From Streptomyces sp. Q6 (GTDB lineage: Bacteria > Actinomycetota > Actinomycetes > Streptomycetales > Streptomycetaceae): a DNA stretch of 64,000 bases. A model generated the notes under the pieces. That model searched no databases and was not told where the DNA came from. It worked only from the letters and a program-made list of their open reading frames with translations. Every line of letters begins with the position of its first letter. Within the stretch, counting starts at the first letter, position 1. Positions 9,459-17,320 of the stretch are shown here, one piece after another. A program made the translations under genes and the position numbers. The stretch is taken from positions 496,001-560,000 of the forward strand of contig NZ_CP146022.1 of NCBI RefSeq assembly GCF_036967205.1, read 5' to 3'.

Positions 9459-10426
9459 GAGTGGTGGTCACGGGAGGCGCGGGGTTCCTCGGCTCCCATC
9501 TGTGCGAGGCCCTGCTGTACCGGGGCGACACCGTCTGGTGTCTCGACGACTTCTGCACGGGCAGCCCGGCCAACGTCACGCACCTGCTGCCGGAGCCGCG
9601 GTTCCGGCTGGTGTCCTGCGACGTGACCGAGCCCTTCGACGTGCCGGGTCCGGTGCACGCGGTGGCGCATCTGGCGAGCCCCGCGTCCCCGCCCGACTAC
9701 CACCGGCTGCCGCTGGAGACCCTCGCGGCCGGCAGCCGGGGCACGGAGTACGCGCTGCGGCTGGCGCTGCGCCACGACGCCCGGTTCCTGCTGGCGTCGA
9801 CGAGCGAGTCGTACGGCGACCCCGAGGTGCACCCCCAGCCGGAGGAGTACTGGGGTCATGTGAACCCGGTCGGACCGCGCAGCGTCTACGACGAGGCCAA
9901 GCGGTACGCGGAGGCGCTGACCATGGCGTACCGCCGCTCGCGCGGCGCGAACACGGGCATCGTGCGGATCTTCAACACGTACGGTCCGCGGATGCGCCCG
10001 CACGACGGCCGGGTGGTCTCCACGTTCCTGCGCCAGGCGCTCACCGACCGCCCGCTCACGATCTTCGGCGACGGCTCGCAGACGCGGAGCTTCTGTTACG
10101 TGGACGATCTCGTCCGGGGGCTGACGGCGATGCTCGACGCGTGCGCCGAGGGTCCGGTGAACCTGGGCAATCCCGGGGAGTTCACGGTCCGGGAGCTGGC
10201 GGATCTGGTGCTGGCGGTGACCGGTTCGTCGTCGGCCGTGGAGTTCCGGCCGCTGCCGGTGGACGATCCGACGCGGCGGCGCCCCGTCATCGACCGGGCG
10301 CGCGCCGAGCTGGGCTGGGCCCCGTCGGTGTCCCTGGAGGAGGGCCTGCGCCGCATGGTCGCCTGGTCGCGGGCGCGGTCCCAGGGCCGGCAGGTGCCGC
10401 CGGTCCGTGAGCCCGTGAAGGTGTGA
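9455..10426 (+). CDS. UDP-glucuronate decarboxylase (UDP-xylose synthase)
   Basis: A 323-aa SDR protein of the UXS family. It has GGAGFLGSHLCEALL, then HLASPASPPDYHRLPLETL, which is highly characteristic of UXS and binds the glucuronate. It also has STSESYGDP, catalytic Tyr145-x3-Lys149 (SVYDEAKRYAE), and RIFNTYGPRM. It converts UDP-glucuronate to UDP-xylose and CO2. The ATG sits in an ATGA overlap with ugd. Related plant-type UDP-apiose/xylose synthases share these motifs, so a small amount of UDP-apiose or a 4-keto product is possible, but UDP-xylose is the simplest reading. Confidence 0.88.
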   Translation: MRVVVTGGAGFLGSHLCEALLYRGDTVWCLDDFCTGSPANVTHLLPEPRFRLVSCDVTEPFDVPGPVHAVAHLASPASPPDYHRLPLETLAAGSRGTEYALRLALRHDARFLLASTSESYGDPEVHPQPEEYWGHVNPVGPRSVYDEAKRYAEALTMAYRRSRGANTGIVRIFNTYGPRMRPHDGRVVSTFLRQALTDRPLTIFGDGSQTRSFCYVDDLVRGLTAMLDACAEGPVNLGNPGEFTVRELADLVLAVTGSSSAVEFRPLPVDDPTRRRPVIDRARAELGWAPSVSLEEGLRRMVAWSRARSQGRQVPPVREPVKV

Positions 10427-10431
10427 GGACG

Positions 10432-12069
10432 ATGCGCGGTGCGGCGGTCGCCACGGCGGTGGGGATGGTGGGCCTGGCCGTCATGACGACCGGATGCTCC
10501 GGCACACCGCACTATGTCCCGCCCGCGCACACGTACTACGTCGCGGCCGACGGGGACGACACGGCGGACGGCACGGCGCCGGACTCGGCGTGGCGGACGC
10601 TGGACCGCGCGGACCGCACGAAGCTGCGGCCCGGTGACCGGCTGCTCCTGGAGGGCGGGGCCCGCTTCCGCGGCACGGTGACGGTCGGGCGGGACGAGGC
10701 GGGGGATCCCGGACGGCCGGTCGTCATCGGCTCGTTCGGGTCGGGCCGGGCCGTCGTCACCTCCGCCGCCGAGCCCGCCGTCTCGGTGCACGACACGGGC
10801 GGCGTGCAGATCCGCGACCTCGTGCTGCGCGGAGCGCCCGCGTCCCGCGCGCACGACGCGGGAGTGAACCTCTACAGCGATCTTCAGAGCGGGGCGCGCC
10901 CGTCCGGGATCACCGTGTCCGGCGTGGACGTCTCCGGATTCCGCGTGGGCCTCGCCGTGGGAGCGTCCCGACACGGCGTCGGATTCCGTGATGTGACGGT
11001 GAGCCAGGCGTCGCTGCACGGGAACAAGGACATCGGCCTGCTGACGTACGGACCGGACTTCAAGCCCGCGCGGGCCGCGTACGCGCACGAGAACCTCACC
11101 CTCGACTCCGTGGCGGCGTACGGCAATCCGGGCGATCCGAACGCCCACGACCGGCACACCGGGGACGGCATCGTCGTCGGCTCGGTGCGCGGGGCGACGG
11201 TGCGGCACGTCGACGCGCACGACAACGGCGCCCGCGCGGCGAGCGACGCCCCCGAGGGCCCGGTCGGCGTGTGGGCGTACGACGCGACGCGCGTCGTGAT
11301 CGAGGAGAGCGTCTCCTACCGCAACCACACCGGTTCGACCGTCGACGGCGCGGGCTTCGGGCTCGACTCGAACGTGTCGGACTCGGCGCTGCGTCGCAAC
11401 CTGGCGTTCGACAACGACGGTCCGGGCTTCTACGCGTACCAGCGCTGGACGAACGGCGCGCACGCCCGCAACACGATCAGCCACAACATCAGCGCCGGCG
11501 ACGGGCGGGCGCTGCCCGAGCACGGGGCGGTCGCCGTCTACGGCACGGACATCCACGACCTCGCGGTCGTGCAGAACACGGTGCTGCTGTCCCGCTCCCC
11601 CGCCGGGACGGGGCCCGCGCTGCGGCTCCAGACCGGGGAGCACGGCGTCGTCGTCCGCAACAACCTCTTCGTCACCGAGGGCGTGCCGCTGGTGCTGGCC
11701 GACCGAGGTCTGACCCGGTCGGACGTCGTCCTCCAGGGCAACGACTACCGCTCCGCCGACGGCGACTGGCAGGTGTCGTGGGGCACGGAGTCCTACGGTT
11801 CGCTCGCCGCGTGGCGGGAGGCCACCGGTCAGGAGACGGCCGGTGGCAAGGCGACGGGCCTCGACGTCGATCCGTGTCTGGCCGGGGGCGCCCTGCCCGA
11901 GATCCGGTCCGTGGCCGACGCGTCGCGCACCGTGCCCACATGCCCCGCCCTGGCCGGCAAGGGCGTCGAGCCGCCGCTCCCCGGCGGTGTTCCCGCGGTC
12001 GGCCCCGTCGACTACTTCGGGCACACCGTGGCCGCTCCGCCGCAGGTCGGGGCCGTGGTCCCGCGCTGA
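10432..12069 (+). CDS. Right-handed beta-helix lipoprotein, exported
   Basis: A 545-aa protein with a lipoprotein signal. A short basic start and the hydrophobic stretch VGMVGLAVMTTGC precede a Cys that would be lipidated, so it should sit on the outer face of the membrane. The mature part begins HTYYVAADGDDTADGTAPDSAWRTL, typical of PL-6/PL-9-like or DUF1565 beta-helix proteins, and continues with many irregular short repeats (GVQIRDLVLRG, VTVSQASLHGN, LRRNLAFDNDGPGF, VVQNTVLL, VVRNNLFV). Such folds occur in polysaccharide lyases, epimerases and esterases acting on uronic-acid polymers, which fits a ugd-containing operon. Catalytic residues cannot be assigned. An in-frame GTG lies 9 bp upstream of the chosen ATG. 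Confidence 0.75.
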   Translation: MRGAAVATAVGMVGLAVMTTGCSGTPHYVPPAHTYYVAADGDDTADGTAPDSAWRTLDRADRTKLRPGDRLLLEGGARFRGTVTVGRDEAGDPGRPVVIGSFGSGRAVVTSAAEPAVSVHDTGGVQIRDLVLRGAPASRAHDAGVNLYSDLQSGARPSGITVSGVDVSGFRVGLAVGASRHGVGFRDVTVSQASLHGNKDIGLLTYGPDFKPARAAYAHENLTLDSVAAYGNPGDPNAHDRHTGDGIVVGSVRGATVRHVDAHDNGARAASDAPEGPVGVWAYDATRVVIEESVSYRNHTGSTVDGAGFGLDSNVSDSALRRNLAFDNDGPGFYAYQRWTNGAHARNTISHNISAGDGRALPEHGAVAVYGTDIHDLAVVQNTVLLSRSPAGTGPALRLQTGEHGVVVRNNLFVTEGVPLVLADRGLTRSDVVLQGNDYRSADGDWQVSWGTESYGSLAAWREATGQETAGGKATGLDVDPCLAGGALPEIRSVADASRTVPTCPALAGKGVEPPLPGGVPAVGPVDYFGHTVAAPPQVGAVVPR

Positions 12070-12173
12070 GATGCAGCTCAGCGACCCCGTGCCTACGATC
12101 AAGTACGGAGCGAGACCCGGGACCGACGCCTCGAACGCCGCCCGGTGTCCCGTACGCAGGGAGGCGGCTGCCA

Positions 12174-15100
12174 TTGCTGCGAGCACATCGGCTGATGGGC
12201 CTGTACGCCGCCCTCGTGGCGGCCGCCACCGCCGTCTACCTGACCGTCCCCGTGACGCAGTCGCCCCTGTGGTGGGCGATCGGCATGGGGTCGGTCGTCG
12301 CGCTCCTCGCGGGGGTGCGGCTGTACCGGCCCGCGCACCGCTGGCCCTGGTACGTCCTGGCGGCCGCCCTCTTCGCGTTCTCCGTCGGGGACACGTACTA
12401 CAACGTGCAGGAGCAGTACTTCGCCGCGTCGAACCCGTTCCCCTCGCCGTCCGACGCGTTCTACCTGCTGACGTATCCACTGTTCGCGATCGGCCTGTTC
12501 GGGCTCGTGCGCCACCGGTGGGCGGGGCGTGACCTGCCCGCGCTGCTCGACGCGCTGATCCTGACGGCGGGGCTCGCACTGCCCGTGTGGGTGTTCCTCG
12601 TCCAGCCGCTCACCCTCGCCGACGGCATGACCTGGGAGCAGCGCGCCATCAGCGTCGCGTACCCGCTCGGTGACGTCCTGGTGCTCGCCCTGCTGGCCCG
12701 GCTGCTCGTCTCGGGCCCGGGGCCGCGCGGCAACCGGTCGGTGCAGCTCCTCGTGGCCGGCACCCTGACGCTGCTCTGCTTCGACATCGCCTACGGGATC
12801 CTCCAGCTCAACGGCGCGTGGCAGGCCGGGACGCTGCTCGACGCGGGCTGGATCGTTTTCTACACGGCGTGGGGGCTCGCGGGAGTGCATCCGTCGATGG
12901 CCGAACTGACCGCGCGCGCTCCGCAGCCGACGCTCCTCCCGGCACGCAGGAGGGTCGTGCTGCTCGGCTTCGCGACGCTCATCGCGCCCGCCATCCTGCT
13001 GTACGAGGCCCTGTCCGGCACCACGCACGACGGCGCGGCGATCGCCGCGTTCAGCGCCGCGCTGTTCCTGCTCGTTTTGCTGCGCCTGGGCGGCATGGTC
13101 GTCGCGCACCGCAAGGCCGTGGCGCGCGAGATGGCGCTGCGCACCGCCACGGCGTCGCTGGTGTCGGCGATGGACGCGCGGGAGATCGCGGCGGCGTGCG
13201 ACACGGCCGTCGCCACGCTGTTCGGCCCGGACACGCCGCACGCCTCGACGCTGCTGCCCGCCGAGCCCCACGCCGACACCCCGCAGGGTCTGCACGAGGC
13301 GACGCGGATGATGCCGGTCGAGGAGCTCGGCCCGTCGGCCGCGTCCCGGCTGCGCGGCCTGCCCACCGCGCTGGTCTGCCCGATGGTCCCGCAGGACAGA
13401 CCGCCGGGCAGCGACCTGCCGGGCGTCCTGGTGGCGGCCGGTCCGCCCAAGGAGCTGGGCGAGATCCGGGGGCCGCTGGAGTCCCTCGCCGCGCACGCGG
13501 GGCTCGCGATGGAGCGGATCGCCCTGCGCCAGGAGATCATCAAGCGGGAGAGCGAGGCGTACTTCCGCACCCTGGTGCGCAACGCGTCGGACGTGATCCT
13601 GATCGTCGACGAGGACAACACCGTGCGGTACGCGAGCCCGTCCGCGCGGGCCGTCTTCGGCGGCGTACGGCCGGTCGGCGTCGTGCTGCCCGACCTGGTG
13701 GGGTCGCGCGACCGGGACCGGGCCACGCGGGCGCTCGCGGCGCTGCGCGTGGACGGGGCGCCCGAGACGCACGACCACTGGTGGGTGACGCAGAACGGCG
13801 GGCGCACCGAGGTCGAGGTGCGGTGCAGCGACCTGCGGGACGACCCGACCGTCGGCGGGATCGTGGTGACGCTGCGCGACGTCACCGAACAGCGACAGCT
13901 GGAACAGGAGCTGACGCAGCGGGCGTTCCACGACGCGCTGACCGGGCTGCCGAACCGGACCCTGCTCCTGGAGCGGGTGGAGCGGGCGCTGCTGCGCAGT
14001 CGCCGCGAGCCCGCCCTGACGTGCCTGCTCTTCATCGACCTCGACGACTTCAAACTGGTCAACGACACGCTGGGGCATCCGGCGGGCGACATGCTCCTGA
14101 TGGCGGTCGGCGAGCGTCTGACGGCGACGCTGCGGCGGTCCGACACGGCGGCGCGGCTCGGCGGCGACGAGTTCGCCGTGCTGATGGAGGACGCCCGCGA
14201 CCCGGTCGACGCGGAGCTGCTGGCGGCGCAGATCCTCCAGACGCTCAGCCGGCCGATCCGGCTCCTGGAGGACGCGGTCAGCGTGTCGGCGAGCGTCGGG
14301 GTGGCCACGGCCCTGGACAGCGGCAGCACGGACGAGCTGCTCCAGCACGCCGACCTGGCGCTGTACGCGGCGAAGGCGGCGGGCAAGCGGCAGTGGCGCC
14401 GCTTCAAGCCGCCGCTGCACGAACGGGTCGTGCGCCGCCACGAGTTGCAGGCCCGCCTCGACGAGGTGGTGAGCAGCGGCGGGTTCGGCCTGCGCTACCA
14501 GCCGGTCGTCGACCTCGCGACGGACGCGGTGGTGGGGTTCGAGGCGCTGGTGCGCTGGCCGGAGGACCCGCGCGGCACGGTGCCGCCGGAGACGTTCGTG
14601 GCACTCGCCGAGGAGACCGGGCACATCGCGTCGCTCGGTGCGTGGGTGCTGCGCAACGCGGCCGCGGGGGCCGCGCGCCTCCAGGCGGTCAGACCGGAGA
14701 ACCCGCCGTACGTGAGCGTGAACGTGTCGGCGCGCCAGTTCCGCGAGGCGGACTTCGTCGACCAGGTGAAGGCCGCCCTTGACACCCCGGGCCTCGCCCC
14801 CGGATCACTCCAACTGGAGCTCACGGAAACGGTGTTGATGCGCCGTGACAAACAGATCGACACGGTGGTGCAGGCCGTCAAGGACCTCGGTGTGCACATC
14901 GCGGTCGACGACTTCGGTACGGGCTTCTCCAGCCTGCGCTATCTGCGCGAGTTCCCCATCGACGTACTGAAGATCGACAAGTCGTTCATCGACGACATCG
15001 CCTCCGACACCCGGCAGGTCGCCCTGGTCGAGGGCATCGTGCGCATCGCCCGCACGCTGGGTCTCGGAGTGATCGCCGAAGGCATCGAGGACCGCGCGCA

Positions 15101-16472
15101 GCGGGACCTGCTGGCCGGCATGGGCTGTCGGTTCGGGCAGGGGTTCCTGTTCGCCCGGCCGCTCACCCCCGAGCACGCCGCCGCGCTGCTCGACAGCCCG
15201 CCACCGAAGGAGACGAGTGCCATGAGCGATACGGCGTCCCCGCCCCCGGGAGTGCGACGTGATCCGCGCTGGGGCGATCTGGAGCGGCTGCGCCGCACCA
15301 ACCCGATGAGCGACGCGGTCCTCGACGAGGTGCGCGGCCGGCACATCCGCAGCGGCGACCACTGGCTCATCGACTTCGCGTCCTGCAACTACCTGGGCTT
15401 CGACCGGGATCCGGAGATCATGGAGGCGATCGGCCCGGCGGTCGCGCAGTGGGGCACGCACCCGAGCTGGTCCCGGCTGCTCGGCTCGCCGCGCCTCTAC
15501 CCGGACATCGAGGAGCGGCTCGCGCTGCTGCTCGGCGCCCCGGACACGCTGGTGCTGCCGACGGCGACGCTGATCCACGCCTCGGTCATCCCGGTGCTCG
15601 CGGGTCAGGGGCAGGTGTTCGTCGAGGCCACCGCGCACCGCACCGTGTACGACGGGTGCGTGGTCGCGCGCGGGCAGGGCGCGACCCTGCACCGCTTCCA
15701 CGCGGAGCGCCCCGACGAGCTGGAGCACCTGCTGCGGTCGGCGCCGCCCGGCGACTCCCGGCTGGTCTGTCTGGACGGCGTGAACAGCATGAGCGGCAAC
15801 CTGCCCGACCTGCCGCGCCTGGCGCGGCTGTGCCGGTCGTTCGACGCGACGCTCTACATCGACGACACGCACGGCTTCGGCGTGATCGGCGAGCGCGGCG
15901 CCACGGAGCCGTGCCCGTACGGGAGCCGGGGCAACGGCGTCGTGCGGCACCTCGGCGAGACGTACGAGGGGATCGTGCTGGTCGGCGGGTTCTCGAAGGC
16001 GTACTCGTCGCTCCTCGCGTTCCTCGCGCTGCCGACCTGGCTCAAGGACCACCTCAAGACGTCGGCGGCGCCCTACCTGTACTCGGGGCCGTCGCCGACC
16101 GCGTCGCTGGCGACGGTCCTGGCCGGACTGGACGTGAACGACAAGCGCGGCGACACGATCCGCGCCGACCTGTACGCGAAGACCCGGCGCGTCCTCGACC
16201 AGGTGACCGCGCTCGGCCTGGACACGCCCAACCGCGACGAACTCCCCATCATCGAGATCCCGTTGGGGCGCTCCTCCGACCTGGACGCGGTGGCCCGCTT
16301 CCTGTGGGACAGCGGCATCTACGTGACGGTGGCCGCCTATCCGCTGGTCCCGCACGACCGGGTGGGCTTCCGCATCCAGCTCACGGCGCTCAACTCGGAC
16401 GAGGACATCGACCGGCTCAACGCGACGCTGGCCCGCCTCAAGGAGCGGTTCCCGCTGCGCGAGAGGGCGTGA
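12174..16472 (+). CDS. Fusion: membrane PAS-GGDEF-EAL c-di-GMP enzyme joined to an alpha-oxoamine synthase (PLP)
   Basis: One uninterrupted 1432-codon frame. Residues ~5-310 hold about eight or nine membrane helices. A GAF-like linker follows, then a PAS domain at ~459-575 (AYFRTLVRNASDVILIVDE). A complete GGDEF domain follows, with the motif at ~662 and the inhibitory-site RRSD five residues upstream. A complete EAL domain (~745-1000) has GFEALVRW, NVSARQF, DDFGTGFSSL and AEGIE. At residue 1017 a full class-II PLP enzyme begins: NYLGF, DDTHGFG, and GGFSKAY with Lys1275 as Schiff-base lysine. I read the codons across the junction (15120-15260) and found no stop. The TTG at 12174 has an AGGGAGG site; ATG 12195 does not. 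An internal ATG at 15222 has its own AAGGAG, so a separate 416-aa enzyme may also be made. Confidence 0.85.
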   Translation: MLRAHRLMGLYAALVAAATAVYLTVPVTQSPLWWAIGMGSVVALLAGVRLYRPAHRWPWYVLAAALFAFSVGDTYYNVQEQYFAASNPFPSPSDAFYLLTYPLFAIGLFGLVRHRWAGRDLPALLDALILTAGLALPVWVFLVQPLTLADGMTWEQRAISVAYPLGDVLVLALLARLLVSGPGPRGNRSVQLLVAGTLTLLCFDIAYGILQLNGAWQAGTLLDAGWIVFYTAWGLAGVHPSMAELTARAPQPTLLPARRRVVLLGFATLIAPAILLYEALSGTTHDGAAIAAFSAALFLLVLLRLGGMVVAHRKAVAREMALRTATASLVSAMDAREIAAACDTAVATLFGPDTPHASTLLPAEPHADTPQGLHEATRMMPVEELGPSAASRLRGLPTALVCPMVPQDRPPGSDLPGVLVAAGPPKELGEIRGPLESLAAHAGLAMERIALRQEIIKRESEAYFRTLVRNASDVILIVDEDNTVRYASPSARAVFGGVRPVGVVLPDLVGSRDRDRATRALAALRVDGAPETHDHWWVTQNGGRTEVEVRCSDLRDDPTVGGIVVTLRDVTEQRQLEQELTQRAFHDALTGLPNRTLLLERVERALLRSRREPALTCLLFIDLDDFKLVNDTLGHPAGDMLLMAVGERLTATLRRSDTAARLGGDEFAVLMEDARDPVDAELLAAQILQTLSRPIRLLEDAVSVSASVGVATALDSGSTDELLQHADLALYAAKAAGKRQWRRFKPPLHERVVRRHELQARLDEVVSSGGFGLRYQPVVDLATDAVVGFEALVRWPEDPRGTVPPETFVALAEETGHIASLGAWVLRNAAAGAARLQAVRPENPPYVSVNVSARQFREADFVDQVKAALDTPGLAPGSLQLELTETVLMRRDKQIDTVVQAVKDLGVHIAVDDFGTGFSSLRYLREFPIDVLKIDKSFIDDIASDTRQVALVEGIVRIARTLGLGVIAEGIEDRAQRDLLAGMGCRFGQGFLFARPLTPEHAAALLDSPPPKETSAMSDTASPPPGVRRDPRWGDLERLRRTNPMSDAVLDEVRGRHIRSGDHWLIDFASCNYLGFDRDPEIMEAIGPAVAQWGTHPSWSRLLGSPRLYPDIEERLALLLGAPDTLVLPTATLIHASVIPVLAGQGQVFVEATAHRTVYDGCVVARGQGATLHRFHAERPDELEHLLRSAPPGDSRLVCLDGVNSMSGNLPDLPRLARLCRSFDATLYIDDTHGFGVIGERGATEPCPYGSRGNGVVRHLGETYEGIVLVGGFSKAYSSLLAFLALPTWLKDHLKTSAAPYLYSGPSPTASLATVLAGLDVNDKRGDTIRADLYAKTRRVLDQVTALGLDTPNRDELPIIEIPLGRSSDLDAVARFLWDSGIYVTVAAYPLVPHDRVGFRIQLTALNSDEDIDRLNATLARLKERFPLRERA
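15206..15224 (+). promoter_or_regulatory. Internal ribosome site and start codon inside the fusion gene
   Basis: GAAGGAG at 15206-15212 stands nine bases before ATG 15222. That ATG is exactly where the alpha-oxoamine-synthase homology begins (MSDTASPPP). It implies that the PLP enzyme can be translated on its own even though no stop codon separates it from the EAL domain. Confidence 0.6.
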
Positions 16473-16479
16473 ACGGGCC

Positions 16480-17214
16480 GTGGCCGCACCGACGTTCAAC
16501 GACGACGTCGACTGGGACGGCTGGCCGGTCGACGCCTACCTCGCCGAGAACTACCGGCAGCTGCACCCCTCCGACGCGGCCGTCATCGCGCACCACAGCG
16601 CGGTCTACCGGCAGCTCGAAGCGGGCGGTGTCGAGCGGTCGGTGGAGTTCGGCGCGGGACCGAACCTGTATCCGCTGATGCTGGCCGCGGCGGTGTGCCG
16701 CCGGATCGACGCGGTGGAGGCGGGCGCCGCCAACGTCGCCTATCTGAGGCGGCAGTCGCGGCACGGACCGGACGTGAGCTGGACCCCCTTCCACGCCCTC
16801 GTGCGGGACCTCGATCCGCGGACCCCGGCGACGCCCGGCGCGGCACTGGCCGGGGTCCGGGTGGTCCACGGCGACGTACGCGCGATCCCCCCGGGGCGGT
16901 ACGGGCTCGCGTCGATGAACTTCGTCGCCGAGGGCGTCACGGAGGACTTCGCCGAGTTCACCGCGCTGTGCGGGCGGTTCGCGGGGTGCGTGGAGCCGGG
17001 CGGGCGCCTGGTCGCGGCGTTCATGGAGAACATGCCGACGTACCGGATCGGCGAGGCGACCGTGTGGCCGGGCTGCCCCGTCGACGTACCGGCCGTACGG
17101 TCCGTCTTCGCGCCGCTGACAAGGGAGTTGACGGTCACGCGCATCGACGCCGACCCGACCCTGCCGGACTACGGGGACTCGGGCATGGTGCTCCTGTCGG
17201 CGGTCGCGCGCTGA
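16480..17214 (+). CDS. SAM-dependent methyltransferase, NNMT/PNMT-like
   Basis: A 244-aa class-I methyltransferase. SVEFGAGPNLYPLMLAAAVCRRIDAVE is motif I and resembles the DxGAGPxxY form of the NNMT/PNMT/TEMT group. VRVVHGDVRAIPP supplies the post-II acid, and GLASMNFVAEGVTEDFAEF with CVEPGGRLVAAFMENMPTY form motifs IV to VI. These enzymes methylate small amines, thiols or hydroxyls. It starts with GTG 7 bp after the fusion gene stop and so belongs to the same operon. A likely reading is that it methylates the aminoketone product of the alpha-oxoamine synthase, but this is inference from adjacency only. Confidence 0.78.
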   Translation: MAAPTFNDDVDWDGWPVDAYLAENYRQLHPSDAAVIAHHSAVYRQLEAGGVERSVEFGAGPNLYPLMLAAAVCRRIDAVEAGAANVAYLRRQSRHGPDVSWTPFHALVRDLDPRTPATPGAALAGVRVVHGDVRAIPPGRYGLASMNFVAEGVTEDFAEFTALCGRFAGCVEPGGRLVAAFMENMPTYRIGEATVWPGCPVDVPAVRSVFAPLTRELTVTRIDADPTLPDYGDSGMVLLSAVAR

Positions 17215-17320
17215 GGAGCTCTGGCCCGTCCGGCACCTGTGCGACGCCATCGCCCGCGCGGCACAGTGGCATCCGGCGTGCGAGGTCCGCCGCCGATGTC
17301 GCAGGGACGAGGTGGCCGCC

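Noticed and set aside
8063-10003. Long reverse-strand ORF of 646 codons opposite ugd and uxs
   Set aside because: High-GC shadow frame: very rich in Arg, Ala, Ser and Pro with no domain. The forward frames encode complete, motif-bearing enzymes.
12065-12082. Terminator after the beta-helix gene
   Set aside because: Only a 6-bp stem overlapping the stop codon. More likely read-through into the fusion gene.
15222-16472. Separate bioF-type gene for biotin synthesis
   Set aside because: The family match is to alpha-oxoamine synthases generally. No other biotin genes are nearby, and the frame is continuous with the EAL protein.
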